DNA from: Chloroflexia bacterium | GTDB lineage: Bacteria > Chloroflexota > Chloroflexia > Thermomicrobiales > CFX8 | NCBI GenBank assembly: GCA_013696045.1 | Contig: JACCZH010000205.1 | Span: forward strand, 1-19,949 | DNA length: 19,949 bases | Direction of reading: 5' to 3' | Shown here: one piece after another, positions 14,713-19,949 of the stretch | Layout: every line of letters starts with the position of its first letter | Position numbering within the stretch: position 1 is the first letter of the stretch | The notes under the pieces: model-generated | Told to the model about the DNA's origin: nothing | What the model saw: the letters and a program-made list of their open reading frames with translations, nothing else | Databases searched by the model: none | Translations under genes and position numbers: made by a program

Positions 14713-15375
14713 ATGAAGGTGCATACACTCATCGCGTCCACGTTGGCCGTCCTGGTGGCCTTGCTGGCGTTCTCGACGTCGACTCGCGCCGGAGGCTGGG
14801 CGACGGCGGACGATATCGTTGTGCCAGACGACATCACCGCCGGCGATGAGTTCCGCATCGACTTCACCCTGAACCAGCATGGCGTGACACCGGTCGATTG
14901 GCCCGACACGTACTTTACCGCCATGAGTGATGCCGGTGAGGTTGTCAACTTTGACGCCGAGCCGGGCGATACGGTGGGCGCCTGGTCGGTGAACGTCACT
15001 CTGCCAAGAAACGGCGTCTGGACCTGGGACATTCAGACGAACGATCTGCACATCGAGCGGGCTTACCATGTGCTCAGGCTGCCGAGATCGAGTGACGCGA
15101 CAGCTGGCATTACTCAGGCCGAGCTGGACAGCGCCCTGGCTGTGATGACCGAGCAGATGACTGTGCTCGAAGCTGAACAGCTGTCGCTCAGCGCACAGGT
15201 TGCGGCGCTTGAAGCTGCACAGGCGGATGGCGCGGCGAGTACGCCAGTGCCATGGTGGATCACGGCACCCATGGCGGTCGGCGCGACCGCGCTGCTGATC
15301 GTCGCAGTTACAGTCTTCGCGATACGTCAAGGCGCGTTGCTACGCTTTAATCCGAAGCCGCGTCACACGAGTTGA
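14713..15375 (+). CDS. Membrane-anchored secreted protein with a YtkA/FixH-like beta-sandwich and coiled coil
   Basis: A 220-residue exported protein. Residues 1-26 form a signal peptide ending near T-R-A. Residues about 36-122 form an Ig-like sandwich with I-T-A-G-D-E-F-R-I-D-F-T-L, Q-H-G-V-T-P-V-D and G-V-W-T-W-D-I-Q; this pattern resembles YtkA/FixH-like extracytoplasmic domains. Residues about 133-172 are a heptad-rich coiled coil (E-Q-M-T-V-L-E-A-E-Q-L-S-L). A single membrane helix lies at about 181-204, with a short basic cytoplasmic tail. The coiled coil next to the membrane suggests an oligomer held at the surface. The ligand is unknown; copper or respiratory assembly roles described for related folds are only a guess. 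The frame is open 25 codons further upstream, but the ATG at 14713 has GGGGGAGAG before it and leads straight into the signal peptide. Confidence 0.8.
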   Translation: MKVHTLIASTLAVLVALLAFSTSTRAGGWATADDIVVPDDITAGDEFRIDFTLNQHGVTPVDWPDTYFTAMSDAGEVVNFDAEPGDTVGAWSVNVTLPRNGVWTWDIQTNDLHIERAYHVLRLPRSSDATAGITQAELDSALAVMTEQMTVLEAEQLSLSAQVAALEAAQADGAASTPVPWWITAPMAVGATALLIVAVTVFAIRQGALLRFNPKPRHTS

Positions 15376-15509
15376 CACCACGTTCAGACTGGTCTCCAGG
15401 GTCTTTTTCCGGTCTATCCACAAACAATACGGTCCATGGTGCTACGATAGTGCCAGACAGATCCGCGCCCACCCGGGTGGAGTTCGCCAACGTGGAGACC
15501 GAAAGCGCT

Positions 15510-15881
15510 ATGACCGCGGAAGACCGATATCGTGCCGCGGCCGGCGCGGTGTTTCGGCGCCTGCGCGAGGGGCGCGGCTGGTCGCTACGGGACTTCGGCG
15601 AGCAGGCCGGCGCGGCTCACACGAGCCTCTACGCGGTCGAGCGTGGTGAAACGACGCCGGGCATCGATGTTCTTGACAGGGTGGCAGCCGCCTTTGACAT
15701 GGACCTGGCGGCGCTGCTCTCGCTCATTATCGATCAGCTTGATGGCCAGCGAGCATCATCGGGAGCCTCGTTGCCGGAGCTGGTCGTTGCGTTCTCGCGA
15801 TTGGACCACCAGCAGCGGTCAGAGGCGCTCATCTTTATCGACTATCTGCGCTACCGGGATCGTGAGGACCGTTCCATATAA
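15510..15881 (+). CDS. XRE-family helix-turn-helix regulator
   Basis: A 123-residue cytoplasmic DNA-binding protein. Residues about 13-68 form an HTH_3/Cro-C1 domain: F-R-R-L-R-E-G-R-G-W-S-L-R-D-F-G-E-Q-A, then T-S-L-Y-A-V-E-R-G-E-T-T-P and L-D-R-V-A-A-A-F. The E-R-G-E-x-x-P sequence is a strong signature of this family. A short helical C-terminus (70-123) with L-V-V-A-F-S-R-L-D and a very charged end may mediate dimerisation. The target genes are unknown; the two-gene membrane/secreted unit that starts 92 bases downstream is an obvious candidate. The frame is open from 15372, but the preceding codons are uncharacteristic. ATG at 15510 and GTG at 15492 are both possible, and neither has an ideal ribosome binding site. 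Confidence 0.85.
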   Translation: MTAEDRYRAAAGAVFRRLREGRGWSLRDFGEQAGAAHTSLYAVERGETTPGIDVLDRVAAAFDMDLAALLSLIIDQLDGQRASSGASLPELVVAFSRLDHQQRSEALIFIDYLRYRDREDRSI

Positions 15882-15885
15882 GGTG

Positions 15886-15915
15886 TTGCGAGTACCTGGC
15901 CCAGTGGGATACTAT
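15886..15915 (+). promoter_or_regulatory. Putative promoter for the 15974-17664 unit
   Basis: TTGCGA (15886-15891) and TACTAT (15910-15915) with an 18-base spacer, placed just after the XRE gene and about 60 bases before the next start. Confidence 0.4.
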
Positions 15916-15973
15916 CGAGAATATTCAGCCTTTCTATCACCGGCAGCGAGCCGCGCAAAGAGGAGATGCAGCA

Positions 15974-16432
15974 ATGTCCCGGCAGCTACCAGTGCCTTTT
16001 CGCAACGAGCCTGACGGCCGCTCGCTCGCTATCCCGGACGGGCAGAGCGTAGCCAGCTCACCGTTAGTCCGGCTCGCTATTGCACTGACGCCGGATGTAC
16101 TGCGGGCCGCCGAGCGCGTCGTTCTGCGCCACGCCGGGCGTCAGTCTGCTCAACAATCCGCCACCCAGGCCCTGCCATCACGTTCAATCCAGTTATCCGA
16201 GGTCGAATTCGACCTAGCAACTCCCTTTGTGCGGCGAATAACGGTCCGCTCCGCGACGGCCTGGTCAACCTTGCCCGTGGAAGCTCCGCCAAGCCGCTCC
16301 GGTTTACGGAAAGTGGGCCGCGCTATCGGGATGAGCGGCGCGCTCGCGCTGGTGGCCGGGGTGATGGTGCGCCGCATGATGCCGGACGCACAGGACAAAA
16401 TCATCGACATAAGTAGCGGCTGGCGAGATTAG
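15974..16432 (+). CDS. Unknown protein with a C-terminal membrane helix
   Basis: A 152-residue protein of no family I recognise. The N-terminal 115 residues are hydrophilic, with an amphipathic stretch L-V-R-L-A-I-A-L-T-P-D-V-L-R-A-A-E-R near 31-48 and a stretch I-Q-L-S-E-V-E-F-D-L-A-T-P-F-V-R-R near 72-88. One hydrophobic segment (about 118-131) is followed by R-R and a short acidic tail, which suggests a tail-anchored or membrane-associated protein. There are no cysteines. Coding is supported by a strong GAGGAG site about 9 bases before ATG and a promoter-like pair upstream. Its stop is 20 bases before the start of the secreted lamin-tail protein, so the two are probably co-transcribed and may act in the same envelope process. 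Confidence 0.75.
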   Translation: MSRQLPVPFRNEPDGRSLAIPDGQSVASSPLVRLAIALTPDVLRAAERVVLRHAGRQSAQQSATQALPSRSIQLSEVEFDLATPFVRRITVRSATAWSTLPVEAPPSRSGLRKVGRAIGMSGALALVAGVMVRRMMPDAQDKIIDISSGWRD

Positions 16433-16452
16433 AGCAGCGAAAGGAAACCTGA

Positions 16453-17664
16453 GTGGGTGAGGGATCGCGCGGGAGACGTATCATCTCGCTGGTAGTGCTC
16501 GTCCTGGCACTTTCAGGAACGCCCGCTCTGGCGGTGTCCCCGGCGAATGAACCGTTCGAGCGCACCTGGGCAAGGACGGACCAGCCGGTCGCTGAAGGCC
16601 AGATCAACCGCACCTGGATGTGGGGACCAGCCGCCTTCACCGAGCTCATGAATGAACCCTATGGCGAGACACCAGAGGCAGCGCGCGGCGTACAATACTT
16701 CGACAAGTCACGCATGGAGATCACCGACCCCACGAGCGACCCCAACTCAATCTGGCATGTCACCAACGGCCTGCTGGTGGTTGAGATGGTAACCGGCCGC
16801 ATTCAAACCGGCGCAGTGAGCTTCGAAGACGCCGAGCCGGCAATGGTAAACGTGGCCGGTGATGCCGGCGACCCCAACGGCCCCACCTACACGACAATGC
16901 ACCAACTCCTTGAGCAGGCTCCACATGATGCGGGACAGACGATCACGAGCCGCCTCGACCGGGCCGCCCAGGCGACTGACGATCCGGGACTGGCTGTCCA
17001 TGGCGTTACCGCCGCCGAGCTTGTGCCCGAGACGAACCATCGCGTTGCTTCGATCTTCTGGGATTTCATGATCTCGGACGGTCTGGTGTATGGCTTTGAT
17101 GGCTACACCGAAGATCGGCTGTTCCAGAATCCGTTCTACGCCACCGGCTTCCCGATAAGTGAAGCCTACTGGGCCACCATTCAGGTGGCAGGCACGTCGA
17201 CGGACGTTCTGTTGCAATGCTTTGAGCGGCGCTGCCTGACCTATACGCCCGGCAACGACGACGGCTGGCAGGTCGAGGCCGGCAACGTCGGACGGCATTA
17301 CTATGAGTGGAGACACGGCTCCGTCCAGATACCAACGTCGGGGGATGTCCGGGTCACGGATGTGTTTTTTGATCCCGTCGATGAGGGCGACCGTTCCGGA
17401 GAATACGTCACGATTCAGAACTTCGATCCATATCCAGTGGACCTGACCGGCTGGACATTAACCGACGAGGGCCCGCGCGCCACCTACGTCGTGCCGCCGT
17501 TCGTTTTTCAGCCTGGAGCATCGCTGCGCATTTACAACTGCACCGGAGCCGATACCCTCACCGAGCTGTATACCGGCCGCTGTAGCGCCTGGTGGAACAA
17601 CGACGGCGACATCGCGTCCCTGTTTACCGCCACCGGCACGCTTGTCTCTCAATACGAGTACTGA
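16453..17664 (+). CDS. Secreted WGP-domain protein with a lamin-tail domain
   Basis: A 403-residue exported protein. It has a signal peptide (basic G-R-G-R-R, hydrophobic core, cut near A-L-A at 25-27). Residues about 35-287 form the domain shared with two other proteins of this window: R-T-W-M-W-G-P at 53-59, Y-F-D-K-S-R at 82-87, G-L-L-V-V-E-M at 106-112, G-R-I-Q-T-G at 115-120, and C-F-E-R-R-C-L-T-Y-T-P with two close cysteines (256 and 261) that could form a disulfide. Residues about 298-403 are a lamin-tail (LTD) domain: V-T-D-V-F-F-D-P, E-Y-V-T-I-Q-N, D-L-T-G-W-T-L-T-D and L-R-I-Y-N-C, ending in a Trp-rich loop. LTDs in bacteria occur on secreted, surface-associated proteins. The GTG start has AAAGGAAA about 7 bases upstream. 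It is the second gene of a short operon. Confidence 0.88.
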   Translation: MGEGSRGRRIISLVVLVLALSGTPALAVSPANEPFERTWARTDQPVAEGQINRTWMWGPAAFTELMNEPYGETPEAARGVQYFDKSRMEITDPTSDPNSIWHVTNGLLVVEMVTGRIQTGAVSFEDAEPAMVNVAGDAGDPNGPTYTTMHQLLEQAPHDAGQTITSRLDRAAQATDDPGLAVHGVTAAELVPETNHRVASIFWDFMISDGLVYGFDGYTEDRLFQNPFYATGFPISEAYWATIQVAGTSTDVLLQCFERRCLTYTPGNDDGWQVEAGNVGRHYYEWRHGSVQIPTSGDVRVTDVFFDPVDEGDRSGEYVTIQNFDPYPVDLTGWTLTDEGPRATYVVPPFVFQPGASLRIYNCTGADTLTELYTGRCSAWWNNDGDIASLFTATGTLVSQYEY

Positions 17665-17702
17665 AGCCCCGGATGACTTCAGAGACTCAGGTAAGCTAGA
17701 AA

Positions 17703-17738
17703 GTGGTTGCCCCTAGCTGATTCATCCGTGGCAACCAC
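17703..17738 (+). promoter_or_regulatory. Hairpin between the lamin-tail gene and the ferritin-like gene
   Basis: Perfect 9-bp stem, 17703-17711 with 17730-17738, 18-base loop, ending just before the purine-rich ribosome binding site at 17741-17754. It is either the terminator of the upstream gene or a leader structure that affects translation of the ferritin-like gene. No U-tract is present. Confidence 0.45.
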
Positions 17739-17759
17739 CATGAAGGAAGGAAGGCATCT

Positions 17760-18269
17760 GTGTCTAAAAATCGAGGTTCCGAGGGCATTCTGTCCAAAGA
17801 GAACGAAAGCAAGCGCGAAGAGATTATCGAGTTACTCAAACAAAGCTACTGGATGGAACTAGAGACGGTGATGAGCTACATTACCAACTCGACCAATCCA
17901 GACGGCGTGCGCGCTCAGGAGATTATCGAGTCGCTGGAAGAGGATATCCAGGAGGAGCTTGGTCACGCACAGCAATTTGCGTCGAGGATCAAGGAACTCT
18001 ACGGCATCGTTCCCGGCACGATGGAGTTCAAGCCGGAGCAGAAGTACCTCCAACCGCCGACCAAGCAGACCGACATCGTGCACGTCATCAAGGGCGTGAT
18101 CGAGGCGGAATCCGGCGCAATCGCCCAGTACAACAAGATCATCGAAGCCACCGACGGCATCGACTGGGTCACCCAGGATATGGTGATTGCCATCCTCCAC
18201 GACGAAGAAGGCCACCGCCGCCTCTTTGAAGGCTTCCTGCGCGAGTTTGAGGCCGAAGGTCTGGCGTAA
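17760..18269 (+). CDS. Ferritin-like diiron protein
   Basis: A 169-residue four-helix-bundle protein of the ferritin-like superfamily. The ligands fit two diiron half-sites: E33/E35 in helix 1, E66-x-x-H69 in helix 2 (E-E-L-G-H-A), E116/E118 in helix 3 (I-E-A-E-S-G-A-I-A-Q-Y) and E149-x-x-H152 in helix 4 (D-E-E-G-H-R-R-L). The size and the two E-x-x-H motifs fit bacterioferritin-like or Dps-like iron or peroxide detoxification proteins. A haem-ligand methionine was not identified. A polar N-terminal extension of about 18 residues precedes the bundle, as in some Dps proteins that bind DNA. The start is GTG at 17760 with GGAAGG about 8 bases upstream. It is a single gene, bounded by a hairpin on each side. 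Together with the FeoB-like operon it makes iron handling a theme of the window. Confidence 0.88.
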   Translation: MSKNRGSEGILSKENESKREEIIELLKQSYWMELETVMSYITNSTNPDGVRAQEIIESLEEDIQEELGHAQQFASRIKELYGIVPGTMEFKPEQKYLQPPTKQTDIVHVIKGVIEAESGAIAQYNKIIEATDGIDWVTQDMVIAILHDEEGHRRLFEGFLREFEAEGLA

Positions 18270-18276
18270 CAGACGA

Positions 18277-18336
18277 CCCTCACCTCAGAGAAGGCCCCAG
18301 CCCGCTCCCATGCGTGGGAGCGGGCTGAGGTGAGGG
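18277..18336. terminator. Nested bidirectional hairpin terminator
   Basis: Two stacked inverted repeats: an outer 11-bp stem (18277-18287 with 18326-18336) and an inner 13-bp stem (18298-18310 with 18315-18327) with a 4-base loop. The right arms overlap by two bases. It lies between the convergent ferritin-like (ends 18269) and PIG-L (ends 18340) genes. Confidence 0.8.
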
Positions 18337-18339
18337 ACT

Positions 18340-19188
18340 CTACACAATCGGAAACGGCAGCAACGGATCTGGAGGCGGCTCGCCGAAGAGGCCGCCGTGG
18401 CGCTCGAAGGGCGGGATGTCCGGCAGGGCGTCGTGGTGCCCGGACTGCATGAAATACTCACGCTCGGTCCTCACCTTCAGGATCTCGGGTGGGAAGCGGC
18501 CTTCGATGCCGGTTGGCCCCATCTGGGTGCGATGCTCGTTGAGCGCGGCGATCTTTTGCCCGGCCACCGAGCTGGTGTCAACGACGATCGGGATCATGTC
18601 CAGCGAATAACGCATCCGCGAGCGGTCTCGAAAGGTGTTGGGAACCTCCTCGCCGGCTTCCTCCATGACCTTGGCGGAATAGCGCGCCGCCTCGGCGGCG
18701 AAGCAAGCCAGAAACAGTGGCGGGCGCTGGTTCTCCTCAAGCCGCTCATACATGATCCGCACGGCAAGATAGACCTTCAAATGGTCCGGGTGACCGTACC
18801 AGCCTGTGGAATCAAAGGTGATGACCGCGTCTGGCATCTCACCAGCTCCCAGGATTTCGGTAAAGCGGTCCACCAGTTCGTCCATGTCCGCCTGGTGCAG
18901 CGAATCGGGGTGGTCGTTTTCGGGTGTGCCGTCCATGCCGGAATCTCTGTAATTCAGCATGACCGGCTCGTTGATACCCAACTGCCGGCAGGCGGCGCGC
19001 AGCTCTTCGGTCCGCAGCTCGGCCAGCCGGGCGGTGTCGTTCTCGTCCAGCCGGTTCAAGCCGCTGTCACCGTCGGTCGCGCAGACCACCGTTACCTCAA
19101 AACCCTTGGCTGCATAGAGCGCCAGGGCACCGCCGATCCCAAACGTCTCATCATCCGGGTGCGCGAAATACGCCAGTATTCGAGCCAT
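18340..19188 (-). CDS. PIG-L family deacetylase
   Basis: A 282-residue zinc-dependent N-deacetylase of the PIG-L/LmbE family. The N-terminal motif A-H-P-D-D-E at residues 9-14 supplies the metal ligands His10 and Asp13 and the general base Asp12. The second motif G-H-P-D-H at 132-136 supplies the third ligand. The Rossmann-like core with V-T-V-V-C-A-T-D-G-D near 32-41 fits as well. The length is close to that of MshB, Mca and BshB enzymes, which act on amino-sugar precursors or conjugates of low-molecular-weight thiols, but other members act on N-acetylglucosamine lipids or antibiotics. The substrate cannot be decided here. No signal peptide is present. ATG at 19188 has GGGG about 12 bases upstream, and the protein starts directly with the core strand, so the start is sound. 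It is monocistronic. Confidence 0.93.
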   Translation of the reverse strand: MARILAYFAHPDDETFGIGGALALYAAKGFEVTVVCATDGDSGLNRLDENDTARLAELRTEELRAACRQLGINEPVMLNYRDSGMDGTPENDHPDSLHQADMDELVDRFTEILGAGEMPDAVITFDSTGWYGHPDHLKVYLAVRIMYERLEENQRPPLFLACFAAEAARYSAKVMEEAGEEVPNTFRDRSRMRYSLDMIPIVVDTSSVAGQKIAALNEHRTQMGPTGIEGRFPPEILKVRTEREYFMQSGHHDALPDIPPFERHGGLFGEPPPDPLLPFPIV

Positions 19189-19326
19189 ACCGCAGTGTTC
19201 CCCTCATGTTCAACTGTTGACATCCAAATAGCTTGTGGGCATACAGTATTCAATCTAAACTGATCTCTCCTGGCGATCGACCTCTTTGAGCCTCAATACC
19301 CGCTTGCCGTGGAAGGACCGGGCACG

Positions 19327-19949
19327 ATGCACCGCTTCGGATTGACCGCTCTTATCCTCGCCTCCGCGCTTATCATCACCCCATTTGTCCTGACGCGCCA
19401 GACCCAGGCGCAACCGGCTTATGCCGATGACGCCTTTGAGACTACCCGCGACCGGTTGGATAAGCCGGTTGAAGACGAGCAGACCAGCCGCACCTGGTTC
19501 TGGGGGCCGGAACCGATTAGCGAGGGCATCCTGGAACCCTATGTCGAATCGCCCGGCGGCGAGCGGCTGGTGCAATACATGGATAAAGCCCGGTTGGAGC
19601 TCACCCAACCAGACACCAGCTCTGACGACGCCTGGTTCGTCTCGACCGGATTGCTCACCCGCGAGCTGATCAGCGGCAGCATACAAACCGGCGATTCCAG
19701 TTATGAGGAACACGAGCCGTCTGAAACGGCGATGGCCGGCGACGCGAGCAACACCTGGCCAACCTACGCCGGCTTCGCGCGCGTTATCGACCAGATGTAC
19801 GTTGACGACACTGGTAACGCCGCGACGAACGACCTGCTGCCTGGAGGCGTGACGTCATACCCCGAAGCGGAATCCGACCCAAACGCCGAGATCGTGCAGT
19901 ACATCACCTACGATGGTCCCGACGGACCAGCCGGCTACAACGTCCCGGC
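19327..19949 (+). CDS. Secreted WGP-domain protein, cut by the window end
   Basis: The first 207 residues of an exported protein; the 3' end lies outside the window. A signal peptide spans about residues 1-29 (M-H-R-F-G-L-T-A-L-I, then a hydrophobic core, cut near T-Q-A). The visible part matches the N-terminal half of the shared domain: S-R-T-W-F-W-G-P-E-P near 54-63, Y-M-D-K-A-R-L-E-L, A-W-F-V-S-T-G-L-L-T-R-E, G-S-I-Q-T-G-D and P-T-Y-A. It is closer to the lamin-tail protein than to the large wall protein in several of these motifs. Its C-terminal module is unknown. ATG at 19327 is supported by GGAAGG upstream. GTG at 19309 is in frame but has no ribosome binding site. Confidence 0.85.
   Translation, partial: MHRFGLTALILASALIITPFVLTRQTQAQPAYADDAFETTRDRLDKPVEDEQTSRTWFWGPEPISEGILEPYVESPGGERLVQYMDKARLELTQPDTSSDDAWFVSTGLLTRELISGSIQTGDSSYEEHEPSETAMAGDASNTWPTYAGFARVIDQMYVDDTGNAATNDLLPGGVTSYPEAESDPNAEIVQYITYDGPDGPAGYNVP

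Noticed and set aside
18397..19263. 288-codon open frame on the plus strand
   Set aside because: It is antisense to the PIG-L gene, with no family resemblance and no ribosome binding site.
1..19949. CRISPR arrays, tRNA or rRNA genes, insertion sequences
   Set aside because: No regularly spaced repeats, cloverleaf-like sequence, transposase or terminal inverted repeats were seen.

Overview
The window looks like a stretch of chromosome from a GC-rich bacterium, most likely a Chloroflexota member of the Thermomicrobia/Sphaerobacter type. This is inferred from the gene content: an LLM-class flavin oxidoreductase, a cold-shock domain fused to a zinc ribbon, a TipAS-type MerR regulator, YtkA/FixH-like secreted domains and lamin-tail secreted proteins. 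The inference rests on family resemblance and is not proven. No rRNA, tRNA, CRISPR array, insertion sequence or phage gene is visible. TGA is a normal stop here, because several intact genes end with it.

Layout. 1-4000: a SnoaL-like protein (+) faces an LLM oxidoreductase (-), followed by an MFS transporter (-) split by one in-frame TGA and an alpha/beta hydrolase (-). 4184-7435: an M50-type membrane metalloprotease (+) converges on a large secreted wall-type protein (-), with a 15-bp perfect inverted repeat between them. 7699-9068: a 42-residue membrane protein (-) diverges from a Rieske protein (+), which converges on a zinc-ribbon/cold-shock protein (-).

9173-13575 is a tight four-gene operon on the minus strand. 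In transcription order it holds an unknown 179-residue protein, a CzcO-like flavoprotein with a cysteine-rich tail, a CobW/COG0523 GTPase and a divergent FeoB. The first two genes overlap in ATGA and the last two are 5 bases apart. I read it as a metal uptake and allocation module. It is the most system-like part of the window.

13787-19949: a MerR-TipAS regulator (+) with an apparent internal start, a membrane-anchored YtkA/FixH-like protein (+), an XRE regulator (+), then a two-gene unit (+) of an unknown membrane protein and a secreted lamin-tail protein. A ferritin-like diiron protein (+) converges on a PIG-L deacetylase (-). A secreted protein (+) is cut by the window end.

Three proteins (at 5357-7435, 16453-17664 and 19327-end) share a long exported domain marked by TW-x-WGP, a YFDK-x-R-like motif, GLL-x-x-E, G-x-IQ-x-G and, in the two complete copies, FERR-x-x-TYTP. 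I do not know a described function for it. Each complete copy carries different C-terminal modules, which suggests a reusable surface scaffold. Most gene junctions where transcripts meet carry long perfect hairpins with little or no U-tract.
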